A DNA stretch of 64,000 nucleotides, from positions 10,850,001 to 10,914,000 of the forward strand of contig JBAIAC010000018.1 of NCBI GenBank assembly GCA_037349315.1, given 5' to 3'. Made by a program: the position numbers and the translations under genes. The stretch's first letter is position 1, and each line of letters opens with the position of its first letter. The stretch comes from Chelydra serpentina. Taxonomy: Eukaryota > Chordata > Testudines > Chelydridae. Of the stretch, positions 33,242-45,573 are shown in pieces. The notes beneath the pieces were generated by a model. The model saw nothing but the letters and a program-made list of their open reading frames with translations, ran no database searches and was not told the origin of the DNA.

Positions 33242-35093
33242 GCTACCCAGCAGGAGAGGTCAGCATGTATTTCATGCTGGCCACAGACATAAATGAAGCC
33301 ATAAGGAAGGAGGTTCTCATCCATACCCTCTCTCTCAACCTCCTAGCTAAAGGACTTGGTACAAGTGGCCAGAGTCCCTTCTCCCTTCCTCAGATGAGGT
33401 CACGTATTAGTATGAGGGACCCTCAAGCTGAGTGACACATTGAGTCTGGAATCCCCACTAAACCAAGATAATACTCAAAGCCTAGTGCCTGACTAGCTCA
33501 AAATCAGAGCTAAGGGTCCACAAATCATTTATGAGTCATTTGCAGTCTTCACTGGAAACCTGCCAAAAGTTGCAACAACAAACATTGCATCCCAAGCAGA
33601 CTTCCTGGATGCCAAAGGGAAGGTGAAAAAACCCACTAGGCTGTTTGCCAGTTCTGCCATGGGGAAAAGAGGGACAGTGATTGGCCAAGCCCCAATATTC
33701 CAGGTCTGTTGCACTTATGTAAGGCAGGGAATTGTGAGGCAGAAGAAAGAAAGTCAGCCTGGACTGTCCATCAACAGAGATTCACTAAATAGCCACTTCC
33801 TATAAGGTGGTCTGTGTGCAAAATTGTTGAGGTTTTTTTAAAGTCTTTTTTTAAACCTTTGTTAATATTCTACCTATCTATCAAAGTGTCATAGTGGCTC
33901 AGTTTGTACAGCTGCACAGTGGAGTGAAAGAAGCATATGGTGCCCCTTTACTTTGTGTCCCCATAACATGGTTAGCAGCATGGGAGGGCAAGCAAAATCC
34001 ACAGAGCTATGAAGGGGCAGAACCAAGGGTCCAACCCTCCACCCTGCAAAGCACCAGCCTATATTGTGCCAGGGGAAGACAGACATAGATCTGAATACTT
34101 CCTCCCTGGAGTAGCAAGGAGACCTGGAGGATCAATGTGACTATGAGTCACAAATGCTTTCCCAGGCTTCTCCAGGGGCAGCCTTACACAGGGCAATCAT
34201 AAAGTGACAACATAGCCCTTAGTGTTTTCTATAGCACCATCACCATTATTTTAAATGAGATAAGTTTCCTTATATTATATTAAGATTTCCAAATGTCATT
34301 TTGAGGCATACATTAAAAAACATGGATGCATTTAATAGTAGACTGAATAAGGAAGAGAAATGGGAGGGTTATGTTCTTGTATTTCTAAAATGACATAAGG
34401 TGTTAAATGCTAAACGATAAGCTATTTTTTTCATCCTCCTACAGTGTATTCTGACAAATGTAGTCATGCAGGCCAATCATGCAGTGTAGTGCAGTCAGTG
34501 TGATCCAGGTGGAAGAGACTACAGTAAGTGATAATGTGACAGACATGCATTTGATTTGAGTGGTAATGTAACATAGCACACATTTGATTTTCCTCAGATT
34601 CAATGTCCCTTCTTGATTTGCTTATTGGGAACATATTTTGTAATAATTAGCTCAGTATCCTACTGAAGTTTCAGACATAGGAAGCATCAAGAACAAAATT
34701 ATTAGAAAGTGGATTGTCCCCTGAAGGTCAGTTACAAATATATTCACAGTTTCCAGTATTTACGGTATCTTTCTGTCTGCTGAATGAGCTTACATGCATG
34801 CCCCTTGCCTCCCTTTTCTGATCTCAGTCTTGTACTTTCCTTCTAGTACTCTCTCTAAAACTTTTATTTGTAACCTAGTAATCACGCAAAGACATTTCAG
34901 GAAACTCTTCCAACTTCTTTCCACACCTAAGTACCACACATCTACTGTATTAATTTAGATCGACTATAGAGTCCAAATGTTTAATATAACTTAGTCACTG
35001 TCTAGCATTAAATAGTTTTAAAGAAGGTTCAGGGTTTGGTATACCTTTGCCTGCTTAGCACCATGGCATACACACCATTAAAAATCCTTTTAA
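33242..35093. other. No gene recognised
   Basis: Unique-looking sequence with chance ORFs on both strands (33529-33714, 33623-33805, 33889-34088). No repeat family recognised. Confidence 0.4.
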
Positions 35094-35097
35094 CCTT

Positions 35098-35816
35098 TGT
35101 GACAAAGCTCTGTCCTTGTCCCCGTGGGTCCCACGCTTCCTAGCAGATTTTGCTAGCCTCGGGGTCTCACTGTGACCCTCCGCATAGCCCTTCTCTTTCT
35201 GGAGGCAAGGGTCACAGCCTACTGAGCCATTTTCATCATAAGCCAGCAAGGGAGGTGAGGAGAAGCAACCCTCCCTCACACAGTCTCTGTTGTTTCCCAG
35301 TCTTACTGATTAATCGGGAGGGAGCGGGAAGGAGCCCGGACCCACCCTCTACTCTGGGCTCCAGCCCAGGGACCCTAATAGTAGCAGCTATGGTAGCTGA
35401 CCTTTTGGAAATAGGACATGTACAATTCCCTGGGCCACTTCCCCACAGCAGCCCCCACTTCCTCAATATCTATTTCACCGTTAACTCAGGGCCTCCTACC
35501 TTGCTCCTGAAATGGTTTGTACTGCTCAGTTCCTCCAACAGCATGGCTTCCTCCTACAACTCCTGACATGCGCACCCAACTGACTAACTGGGAGATTTCT
35601 AACTAGTTTCAGCCAGCCCCTAATTGGCTTCAGGTGTTCCAATCAACCTACCTATCTTCCCTGCCTTCTGGAAAGATCTTAATTGGCCGCAGGTGTCTTA
35701 ATTGACCTGGAGCAGCTGCCATTTACTTATCCTGGTAACAGGGATTTGTTTAGCCTGGAGCTAATATATCTGTCTCCCACTACTTTTCTATAGCCATCTG
35801 GCCTTGCCCCATCACA
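35098..35816 (-). mobile_element. Solo LTR, Gypsy-type, 4-bp TSD
   Basis: 719 bp. On the minus strand it begins TGTGATGGGGCAAGGCCAGA and ends ...CAGAGCTTTGTCACA, so both ends form TGTGA/TCACA. CCTT flanks it at 35094-35097 and 35817-35820. The minus-strand sequence contains the 'ggcagatatattagc'-like and repeated 'ccaattaag...cacctg' motifs I associate with turtle Ty3/Gypsy LTRs. No internal coding region adjoins, so it is a solo LTR. The 138-codon ORF at 35150-35566 is chance. Confidence 0.8.
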
Positions 35817-35820
35817 CCTT

Positions 35821-37479
35821 TTATTAAAGATAAAGAAAGGTAGAGTTGCTATATCTGCTTTTCATTCCCTTCAAAAGTCAGGTGGGTGCGGGGCGGGGAA
35901 GACCATGCTGAGAAGTTTGTTTATGTACACAGGCATGTCCCTTGAATCCTCCTGAGAGATCTCAATGAAACTTTCATGAAAGTTCCCTGCAATCCTCTAC
36001 CAAAGTTTTCTAGGGATGGCAGCCTTATTTCTTCCTGCACAGTCGGACACTTCCCCACACCACTCAGTGATAACTACTGCAGGCATCACTGCAGTATACA
36101 GGCTATCAGCATACAGGCCCAGGCTGCTTTAGAACACCAGCAGCAGCTGTGCTCTTTCTGCCTTTGTCATTCTCAGAAATGAGATATCAACTAAAATCAC
36201 CACGGTGCCAGTATTCAGTGACATTGCCCTACACTACTAGAATCATGGAACCAAGCAATTCCCTCCTCATTCCTTCAACCCCCAGTGGCCCAGGCTCACC
36301 ATGACTGGTGCTGGCACCAGCAATTCCAAGCAGAATTGAGAATCTTAAAACTTTTGGGGAGCAAGGGGAGTAAGTTCAGCATTGTAAGTTTCACTTTCTG
36401 TTGGGAATGCACAGATACTGGTACCTCTGTGGGGTTTTTTAATCAGCAGCTGCTGCCACTGAAGTCTCCAAATGCCAGAAAAGTATAAGGTTTTGGCTGC
36501 TGTCTAAATATTAAAAAAAAGAAGACTATTTCAGGTTAAAACTCTTAAAAAAAGAAAAAAAGAAAGAAAGAAAAAAGCCAAGATCAGGATAGGCAGCTAC
36601 TATGCCAAGTTTCAACTGGATATAATTAGAAATGGCTCTAATGTGAGTGTCTAAGAATATGAGTTTATGAATGCCTAGCAAAAATGTGATAATTATGCAT
36701 ATCAAGACTTCTGGAGTAAAAGTTTTTAAGTCTTTAGCTACATACCCATGAAGTTCTGTTTTCATAACAAATAACTTATTTTTTTTTCTGATGTATCTAT
36801 AAATACCTTGTCCACATGAAGGACTAATTGTCTTGATGTAATTTTGATTTTTTACATTAAGTCTGTAGCTAAGATTGGTTTTTAGCAGGACTGTAACAGC
36901 TACGTTAAAAGCAAATGACCTTTTCACAAGTGCTGAGCACCCATAAATCCTATTGAAGTCAATGGGAACTGCAGATGCTCAGTAGCTTTGAAAACCAAGC
37001 CTTAACGATGGTCTCATTTAAGAGGAGCACCCATAATTGCCACTGGAAGTCACTGAAGGCAGCAGGGGATCACAGCCCCCTGGGCCAGAGAGGAATATTA
37101 AAACCAGACAAATACAGACTTAGCATTTACCAATTGGAAAGGACAAAATTGGTTAGGGAAAGATGTTACATTTCCCAGCTTTTAAGAGGTCATTACCAAC
37201 AATGGAGAGTAAACAAAAAATGCAAACTGCTTTTTGAAACAAGTTTAAAAGAGCTAAAATTAAAAAAAAATGTAATTAGAGTCCTTACCAGGCCTATCTG
37301 CCTGCCAAAATACTCTTGGTGCTCCCAAGTACTGAGTGATTGCTACTGCTTATAATTTGGTGATGTTCATGCCTTTCCTATCCCCAAAGAATTTTCCTGT
37401 AATTAAGTCTTAAGTGCTTGCCACAAAACATCACACAGACATTCACTCTGTTCAATTGTCAGCTAGATACAGATTGGAA
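35821..37479. other. No gene; one CCATTGA repeat and a poly-purine tract
   Basis: 36931-36990 contains 'gcacccataaatcctattga' 'agtcaatgggaactgcagat' 'gctcag', a relative of the dispersed core repeat. 36530-36578 is an A/AAAG tract. ORFs such as 36975-37355 and 36526-36927 lack domains. Confidence 0.4.
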
Positions 37480-37481
37480 TA

Positions 37482-38110
37482 CAGTGAAACCCCGCTATAA
37501 CGCGATAATTGGGGTCCAAAAAATTCCATCGCGATAAATGTGGGGTCGCGTTATAGGGGGGTTACAAAAAATTACCGTTTCAAGCAGTCTCTTCTCTTCT
37601 TGCCAAAGTGGAGAAGTTTCAAGCCGGTCAGTTTCAAGCCGGTCTCTTCTCTTCTGGTCAAAGCGGAGAAGTTTGACCAGCTTGAAACTGACCAGCTTGA
37701 AACTTCTCCGCTTTGGGGAGAAGAGAGGGCTTGAAACTGACCAGCTTGAAACTGACTAGCTTGAGTTTCAAGCCGGTCTCTTCTCTCTTCTCCCCAAAGC
37801 GGAGAAGTTTCAAGCCGGTCAGTTTCAAGCTGATCAAACTTCTCCCCTTTGGGGAGAAGAGACGGCTTGAAACTGACTAGCTTGAGTTTCAAGCCGGTCT
37901 CGCCAAAAGGGGAAGCGGAGGCACGGGGAAGGGGCAGCGGGGGAAGGAACAGGGGAGATGGGGAGGAGATGGAGCCAGGGTCAGCTCCAGGCGAGGAAGC
38001 ACGCTCTGGACGCTTTTTTTTTTTTTGCTTGGGGCAGCGGGAGCCACCTTATGATCGCGTTTTAACCAAATTCGCGTTATGGCGGGGCGCGCTATAGGGG
38101 GGGTTCACTG
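37482..38110. mobile_element. pogo/Tigger-like element, 629 bp, TA TSD
   Basis: Left end cagtgaaaccccgctataac 'gcgat', right end (reverse complement) cagtgaacccccc 'ctatagcgcgc', flanked by TA at 37480-37481 and 38111-38112. CAGT-starting termini with TA duplication are typical of the pogo branch of Tc1/mariner. No transposase remains. Inside, 37600-37890 is filled with alternating direct and inverted copies of 'gaagtttcaagccggtc'. Confidence 0.8.
37575..37895. repeat. Inverted/direct repeat cluster inside the Tigger-like element
   Basis: A block 'gaagtttcaagccggtcagt' and its inverse 'accagcttgaaacttctcc' alternate at least eight times, joined by 'cttctctcttctccccaaag' and its inverse. This creates long potential hairpins; ORFs here merely repeat SFKPV/DQLET in different frames. 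Confidence 0.85.
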
Positions 38111-38194
38111 TATTCACTCAGTAACAACCTTCATGATATATGAAACATCCCTGGACGCTTGCAGGAGTGGGAATTTCAAAAGCAAGTAAACATT

Positions 38195-38240
38195 GGCCTG
38201 ACTCTGCTCCCATTGACTTTAATGGCAGAAGAATCTGATT
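38195..38240. repeat. Short dispersed repeat with CCATTGA core
   Basis: 'ggcctgactctgctcccatt' 'gactttaatggcagaagaat' 'ctgatt': a clean half of the family with the GGCCTGA edge. Confidence 0.5.
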
Positions 38241-38418
38241 AGTACTCAGTGCTTTTGAAATTCCTATTCCTTTTTGTAAAAGCTCTTCTTTGAGCCTAAA
38301 GAGGAGTTCTCAGACATTTTCACAGTGTGTGTTGAATCTTTGTAGAGAGATTACTTTGTGGATCGTCTCTCTCCCATTGCAGACCTCCTTCCCTTTCATT
38401 GCAAATACATAAAATGGA

Positions 38419-38525
38419 TTCACAGAGTTTCAGGCCAGAAGGGACCATTAGATCATCTAGTCTGACCTTCACATAAGACCAGACATTGAATGTAATAGGT
38501 GAAATTAGGAACTTCTGCTTTTTGA
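38419..38525 (-). mobile_element. CR1 3'-end fragment, minus strand
   Basis: 'cacagagtttcaggccagaa' 'gggaccattagatcatctag' 'tctgacctt' is the inverse of the CR1 3' tail, ending at the element's terminus on the left. About 100 bp, non-coding. Confidence 0.75.
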
Positions 38526-38955
38526 GGTCTATCAGTTAGCCAGTTCTTAATCCATTTATCATGCATTTTATGATAGCTATTTTACTTATTTTATCAGAAC
38601 ATCTCTGTGGCAACTATAGCACGGAAAAGCAATGTTTTAAAAAAAGTATTTCTTTTTAGCTGTCTTAAGTGTGATGAAAGTTTTGCCCTTCTTAAATATT
38701 CTCACACTTTCTGCTTTTGCTCTTCATTGAGAACTTTGAATCTTGGCTCCTAATAAGAATTCTGCCCAAATCACTGTTTAGCTGCAAATAAAATAAAATG
38801 ATTGTTTACAGGATGAACATAAAACCCACAGTAAGATATTTAACTTACCTTTGTTAAGGTGCTTGAGATCTATGAATGTGGGCTGGAATTTTCAAAAGAG
38901 CCTACAGGAGTTACAGTAAGTGCATACATTCTGTCTAGCTGAAAAGGCACAGTTT

Positions 38956-39022
38956 GAGCCTGATCCAAAGTTCATTGAAGTCAATGGAAAAACTCCCATC
39001 AATTTCAGTCAGGTTTGGATCA
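38956..39022. repeat. Short dispersed repeat with CCATTGA core
   Basis: 'gagcctgatccaaagttcat' 'tgaagtcaatggaaaaactc' 'ccatcaatttcagtcaggtt' 'tggatca': a full unit with inverted edges CTGATCCAAA/TTTGGATCA around two core-like arms. Confidence 0.55.
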
Positions 39023-40603
39023 TTATCAGAACTAAGTATCATTATGTTATGATGGGACAATAATTTTTTATAGACAATTTGCACTATTGCCCAATTAGAA
39101 CATAGCCCAGTTTGAACCATAGCTATTGGTAGAAGGGATCAACCAGTTCACTGAACCACCACAGCAATTTTCACATTATTCACAAATAGATGTGAGCAGA
39201 GCCTTAAGGAAGATGTGAAGAAAGTTTGCCGCTAGGAGTCACAGTTCAGTTTGTCCTGTCTATTGGGCTTAATAGGTTTTAGACTTGGTGCTGTCTATCC
39301 AAGTCAAATGTATTGATTTATTGCCACTCTTATCCCCTCCATTCATCTCTAGGAAAGATTGCACTCAGAGATCCCTTGCCATGCTCCCTGTCTGTGGAAA
39401 GGAAGAGGTCCCCATCCCCAGGCAGAAAGGACAGGGAACATGAGGCCTGCTGATCAGCCCCTATGTCAATCTAGCTTCTCCTCCCCAAGTCTCAGTGCTT
39501 CCCTGGCTTCTCAGAGGGGTTTCACTGAGCAGGGTGGGAAACCATGCCAGTGAATGCTAACCCAATTTGTATTGAGTTGTCCTGCTGATAGTGGCTGCTG
39601 CACCAGCCAGAGCATTTCGGGGAAAATATGCCGAGAGGCCAGCACCAATTTCCTTGCCCAACAGTTTGTGTTCCACTCTCTTTGTTGGAAGGAGGGAGTG
39701 GGGCTGGAACTTTGATTTACACAGTGGCATTGCAATAAATCAGATGCCTCTCTGAAAATTAGCAACTTTCACTTTTCTGTTCAACCTTCTAATACTGTTA
39801 CTCCTGTTTGGTTCTGCAATTAGTCACGGCTCTCTGTAAGGGAAAGGGGCTCACTCAAGTACTGTTGAACTTTACTAAACAGAAAGGTGTGAAAATGTAA
39901 CCAAAGGCTATAAATACCTTCCTCATGTTATGAGGTCCAGTGTTTTCACATTAAACTAAGTTATACGACAGCCATCTTTAGTGGCTCACTTTATGGATTA
40001 CATTTGGATTATTGGTCGTGAAAATGCTTCCAATAGGGACCCAATATGAGAGGGAAACTTCACTTGTAAAATTGACATCATGCTATATGTAACAAGAAAA
40101 TAAATGACAGTAATGGCCCTTTTAAAAAATGGCAGTTCTCAGATTCCCACTCCCCATGGTGATCAGTGGTAAGAATAGAATTAATACTTGCTAATCAGTT
40201 CAGCATTCTGTTGCCTAGAGCAGCACAGGTGCCCTAGATCTAGATGAAATGCAGAAATCATACATGCTTTCAGAGGTTGTGGGTTCCCCTCCCTCCTTGC
40301 CCCCCCCCCCCCCCCGCCCCCAGTAATCTATAATACTCCAGGCTATAAATTGTTCCTTCCTAGCAACCACATGCTATGATTTCACTGGCTATTTTTATTC
40401 ATTAATACCAGCTGCTTAGTAGTGCCTGAAGGTAACAGAAAAATATGCATAGATGTTTTTACCATATGGTTTGTTAAAAGCTGATGAAGCCCTTTCATGT
40501 AAGGGTGGGTTTGTCCATTCACACTTGGTTACATTTACTCCTGTGCACAGCATTAAGCACAAGATCTATTCACCATTGAGCCCTCAATGGTTTATGATAT
40601 TGT

Positions 40604-40690
40604 GAGCCAGACCCTCAGCAGGTGTAAACTGGCATAGATCCATTGATTTCAGTAGAGCTCCAATTTACATCAGCTAAGAATTTTGCCATT
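40604..40690. repeat. Short dispersed repeat with CCATTGA-type core
   Basis: 'gccagaccctcagcaggtgt' 'aaactggcatagatccattg' 'atttcagtagagctccaatt' 'tacatcagctaa': a variant with the TTACATCAG right edge. Confidence 0.45.
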
Positions 40691-43253
40691 AAGAGGTGCA
40701 TTGGTCTTGTGCTGGCCCTCTGCACAAGTGCAAATTTCGCCAGTTTGCAGTAGAAAACCTATCAAAGCTAGTGATGGATCATGTCGCAAAGTGACAAGTT
40801 CTTTTTGCCACCTTTAATTAATGGTAGTCTTTGTACCACATCAGTGAAGATGCCTACAATGTTCCAATGCCACAATAAGCTTTGCTTTGAAATCACCCTA
40901 CACATTATATGGAGACAATGCAAAAATATGATGAGCTATTTGCTATGTTAAATATTTGAGTGAAACTTGTTTTAACTTTGCAAAAGATTCTTTACACTTA
41001 AGATTTTGTCTTGGTTACCACTTTAAAAAAACAAACCAAAAGAATTCTAGGTGCCCACATATACAACAAAGTACAGAAGTAGTATACCTCAGAGAAGACC
41101 AAATATTTACACAATGTTTGGATTTCCCATGTATTCCCAACACATGGGTTTTTATGGCACATATCAAAAACAAACACATAAAATTAAGGAAACTAAGTCA
41201 AGAGGGGAAGGTGATGGGGGCGAACGAGCCACAAAGAAGAGAGGGGATGGGGAATGGAGTGTGTGGATTTATCTTCTGCCTGTCATCTTAGCTTCCTACA
41301 GGGATCTTTAGTTGGCCAGTTTTAGGCAACTGATCCAAATGGACTCAAATATTTCTGGGGTTTGCGGTCTACTGAATATGGTCCTTTTGTTCACAGCCAG
41401 TCAGCCAGCCCAGTTTTTGAATTATTTTGAATGTACAATGTTTCTATTGCATGACATAAAATCCCTTCTATTGGCATAAGAGGCATTTAAAAAAAAGGGA
41501 GAGAACCTTGTGAGTTACTCACTCACCTCACCTCCCTTTTTTCCCTCCCACTCCCTTCAGTTTTAAAAATGCTGCTTAGTAATATGTTCACCTCTCAAGA
41601 TCTGCTAAATCTTGAACATTCATTCATATTGTATCTTAATCATAAAAATCATCATAAACAAAAAATAGGGGGAGAGGGGACAGGGGAGTAATGCCTTCAA
41701 ATTTTCCACTGTCTCAACTTGAGAAAAACTAACTTTAAGGGTGGAGTGGACATCAGTATTACTTGCAGCTAAGTTTTCACAGAAGACTACTAATGTCAAG
41801 TAGTAAATTCTACTCTATGTGGCACCAACTTCAGTTCTGCTAAGGGACTTAAATTCTATAAACACAGAAGAGTTAATTATGAAAAAAAATAGTATATTCT
41901 GCATAAATATGAAGCTAATTCAAACCATGATTTTTCTGCATTACATATTACTGAAGGAAAGAAATTAAAAGCCTTTTTGAATTTAAAACAGGCTTTGTGA
42001 AAGCTGGAACAGTAATAAAAGCTTATTGTAATTAAAAATTTCTTTATCTTTGAGCTTACCAAGGAAACTTTGCTAATCACAATTCTCCAGTATTAACTAC
42101 TCTGTCTTTGCAGTTGGGTACACACAGAGTTTTTCCAAGAAAAATCAATTAAAGTGAAGTATTGCAAAGGAGTATGTGCTACTCTAACTGGAGTGGACAT
42201 TATGCAGAATTCTAAGAAGCTTTTCCTGGCAGTTTTATTAAGACAAATCAACTGGAAAAGAACAAGAATTTTGTAGGTTGGCGCAAGTCCATGAAAAACA
42301 TTGCTTTTCCTTAACAATTCCTTATGTAATTACCAAATTCAAGAATTAAAATATGCAGCATACTGTAGATATAGATCACATTTCCTTTAATGCTTTGTGT
42401 AGCATCCTTCTGGTCCTTTACATATAATTAAAAGTGTGGAATAAGGAAAGGAAGAGAAGAATATGGAAAAGGAGGGAGAAAGAAGAACTTCTGTCTTCAA
42501 AGCTGCTGATTTTCAAACTACTGGTGCCATGAGAAAATTAATTCTAGTTCAAGTTAAAAGAGGAGGATTTATGCCTACAAGCACATGAAAGCAACAATCC
42601 TTTTTTTTATGTTGGCAAAGTAAGACCTCTTGTGTTGACTTCAGGAATGTTACTAAAGTCTGACGTACAGCACAGGCTCCCATTAAATCTCAACCAAGGA
42701 GTCAACCCTGAAAAAGTGCCATCTCATCTTGTGAAATGTTTGTTTCTATGTTTGTTCTCTCTCATTGATTTTCGTACTGAAAGGAGTTTAATATACAAGG
42801 CAGAAGATTAATTTTATTTTTGAAATTGCTAGCACAGTAAACACAACCTGAGATCTGAAAAATCAGGTTGTGTTCTTTCTGCTTATAAAGATTGCACAAT
42901 CAGAACATAGCTGGCAGTTCGGTTGATAATGTAGAAATGAACATGGTTGGCTGTTCCAGAGCTGTATTGATCTGCAATGCCAACAGGAATAAACTCTTGG
43001 TTTTGTTGCTAAAGAAAGCAGATGAGACTCAAAGGATGCACATCTCTTTGAGTAAGCAGATGCCATTAGACCAACTTAAAATTGTCAGTAAAAGGCAGAT
43101 TCAAATCTAATATGAATTTTACATCACTGGTGCTCTCACTTAAATGGTGTTGCACCCAGTTTCCCCTGGCGTGAAATCAGAATAAAGCCTCAATTTTATT
43201 TGCCTACTCTTCTGATGCTGATAAATCTAATGTTTTACTATTTTAGTCATTGC

Positions 43254-43598
43254 ATAGAATCATAGAACTGGAAGGGACCTCGAGAGGTCATCTAGTCTAG
43301 TCACCCGCACTTGTGGCAGGACTAAGTATTATCTAGACCATTCCTGACAGGTGTTTGTCTAACCTGCTCTTAAAAATTTCCAGTGATGGAGATTGCACAG
43401 CCTCTCTAAGCAATTTATTCCAGTGCTTAACCACCCTGACAGTTAGGAAGTTTTTCCTAATGTCCAACCTAAACCTCTTTTGCTGCAATTTAAGCCCATT
43501 GCTTCTTGTTCTATCCTCAGAGGTTAAGAAAAACAATTTATCTTCCTCCTCCTTGTAACAACCTTTGACATACATGAAAACTATTATGTCCCCTCTCA
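43254..43598 (-). mobile_element. CR1 3' part, minus strand, split by Harbinger
   Basis: The left edge 'agaatcatagaactggaagg' 'gacct' is the CR1 3' terminus in inverse. The minus-strand ORF 43333-43575 encodes the RT C-terminus: LKLQQKRFRLDIRKNFLTVR then VVKHWNKLLREAVQSPSLEI 'FKSRLDKHL', the last conserved block of CR1 ORF2. The element continues at 49288 after the Harbinger insertion. It is 5'-truncated as usual for CR1. Confidence 0.9.
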
Positions 43599-43978
43599 GA
43601 GGGTATGTCTACACTACGAGAGTAGTTCGATTTTACTTAAACCGAATTTGTGAAACCGATATTACAAAGTCGAACGTGTGTATCCATACTAAGGACAGTA
43701 ATTTGACTTTGAGAGTCCACACTAATGGGGCAAGCATCGACATTGCAAGCGGTGCACTGTGGGTAGCTATCCCACAGTTCCCGCAGTCCCTGCTGCCCAT
43801 TGGAATTCTGGGTCGAGCCCCCAATGCCTGCTGGGGCAAAAAATGTGTCACAGGTGGTTTTGGGTAACTGTCGTCAGTTAACCCTCACTCCCGCCCTCCC
43901 TCTGTGAAAGAGCCAGCGGGCAATCAGTTTGCGCCCTTTTCTACTGATTGACAGCGCGGACGCCACAGCACCGCGAGC

Positions 43979-45262
43979 ATGGAGCCCACTGCGATCATCG
44001 CTGCAGTTATGGCCGTTGTCAACACCTCACGCCTTATTGTCCACCTTTTTCAGAGGCAGATGCTGAGAAATCGGGCGAGGAGGCGACGGCAGTGTGGTGA
44101 GGATATTGACTCTGAGATGGGCACAGACCTCTCACAAAGCACGGGACCCCGCACCCTGGACATCATGGTGGCAATGGGTCATGTTGATGCTGTGGAACGG
44201 CAATTCTGGGCCCGGGAAACAAGCACGGACTGGTGGGACCGCATATTGCTGCAGGTCTGGGATGAATCACAGTGGCTGCGAAACTTTTGGATGCGTAAGG
44301 GCACTTTCCTGGAACTTTGTGAGTTGCTGTCCCCTGCCCTGAGGCGCCAGGCCACCCGGATGCGAGCAGCCCTGACTATCCAGAAGAGAGTGGCCATAGC
44401 CCTCCAGAAGCTTGCAACGCCTGACAGCTACCGGTCAGTCGCGAATCAATTCGGAGTGGGCAAATCTACAGTGGGGGTTGCTGTGATGCAAGTAGCCAAC
44501 ACAATCGTAGAGCTACTGCTTTCAAAGGTAGTGACCCTGGGAAACGTGCAGATGATCGTAGATGGCTTTGCTGCAATGGGATTCCCAAACTGCGGTGGGG
44601 CTATAGAGGGAACTCACATCCCTATCCTGGGACCGGGCCACCAGGGCAGTCAGTACATTAACTGAAAGGTCTACTTTTCAATGGTGCTGCAAGCACTGGT
44701 GGACCATAAAGGACGTTTTACCAACATCAACGTCGGATGGCCAGGCAAGGTTCATGACGCTCGCATTTTCAGGAACTCTGGTCTGTTTAGACGGCTACAG
44801 AAAGGTATTTACTTCCCGGAGCACAAAATAACTGTTGGGGATGTGGAGATGCCTATAGTGATCCTCGGGGACCCAGCCTACCCGCTAATGCCCTGACTCA
44901 TGAAGCCATACACGGGCGCCCTGGACAGTGAAAAGGAGCTCTTCAACTACCGTCTGAGCAAGTGCAGCATGGTGGTGGAGTGTGCTTTTGGACGTCTGAA
45001 GGGGAGATGGAGAAGCTTACTGACTCGCTCTGATCTCAGCGAAACCAATATCCCCATTGTGATTGCAGCTTGCTGTGTGCTCCACAATCTCTGTGAGAGC
45101 AAGGGGGAGACGTTTATGGTGGAGTGGGAGGTTGAGGCAAATTGCCTAGCTGCTGATTACGCGCAGCCAGACACCCGGGTGATTAGAATAGCCCAGCGGG
45201 ACCCGCTGCGCATCTGGGAAGCTTTGAAAGCTACCTTCCAGAGTGACCAGGGTAACCTGTGA
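43979..45262 (+). pseudogene. Harbinger DDE transposase with two in-frame stops
   Basis: One continuous frame of 428 codons, the usual size for this family, interrupted only by TGA at codon 229 (44663-44665) and codon 306 (44894-44896). The start ATG has a good context (gagcATGG) 380 bp inside the element. Residues 145-165 (VANQFGVGKSTVGVAVMQV) look like the helix-turn-helix. The DDE catalytic triad maps to Glu210 in GAIEGTHIPI, Asp260 in GKVHDARIF and Glu334 in VVECAFGRLKGRW; the first is normally Asp, so this is a substitution at an active-site position. The enzyme would cut and paste the element in the nucleus together with the Myb-like protein. Two AATAAA signals follow at 45368-45378. 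Confidence 0.95.
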
Positions 45263-45367
45263 CTATTACGTTTGTTTATGCAGAAGCTGAACCTGCCTCC
45301 GTTTCTTAACCCAGTTAATGTTGCCTATCCTCTCCAATTACCAAACCCCTTCCCACACACCCTTAAA

Positions 45368-45378
45368 AATAAAATAAA
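45368..45378 (+). terminator. Polyadenylation signals of the transposase gene
   Basis: Two overlapping AATAAA hexamers (45368-45373 and 45373-45378), 106 bp after the transposase stop codon. Confidence 0.65.
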
Positions 45379-45414
45379 TGAAACATTGTTCATTAAAACC
45401 GTCTTCTTTATTAA

Positions 45415-45561
45415 TAGGTTTCAGTGTAGTAGCCGTGTTAGTCTGTGTCAGCAAAACGAAAATAAGAAAGAAAAACTTGTAGCACCTTAGAGACTAACAA
45501 ATTTATTTCAGCATAAGCTTTCGTGGGTTAGTACCCACTTCATCGGATGCATGGAAGGATC
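45415..45561 (-). mobile_element. Penelope 3' end inserted in the Harbinger, 12-bp TSD
   Basis: A 147-bp insertion bounded by exact CTTCTTTATTAA copies at 45403-45414 and 45562-45573. On the minus strand it runs from 'ccttccatgcatccgatgaa' through the hammerhead-like core to 'gactaacacggctactacac' 'tgaaaccta'. Only the terminal non-coding part of the copy-1 subfamily is present. It lies just after the transposase polyadenylation signals. Confidence 0.9.
45511..45550 (-). ncRNA. Hammerhead-ribozyme-like core in the Harbinger-borne PLE end
   Basis: Minus strand: GCAT, CCGATGA, extra A, stem II GTGGGT-ACTA-ACCCAC, GAAA, GCTTATGC. Compared with the 8.5-kb copy one loop-closing pair is lost and the loop grows from 2 to 4 nt, while the stem stays paired. 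Confidence 0.65.
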
Positions 45562-45573
45562 CTTCTTTATTAA

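Larger units (their letters stand above)
38526..43250. other. No gene recognised; gene-free 4.7 kb
   Basis: Apart from the two short repeats listed at 38956 and 40604 and a poly-C run at 40302-40320, this is unique-looking sequence. ORFs at 40956-41311 overlap in two frames without domains. If conserved elements exist here, only alignment would reveal them. Confidence 0.4.

Noticed and set aside
35150..35566. 138-codon ORF
   Set aside because: Lies inside a solo LTR on the strand opposite to LTR transcription and has no domain.
37538..37892. ORFs with repeated SFKPV or DQLET units
   Set aside because: They arise from the inverted-repeat cluster; the same DNA is open in several frames on both strands.
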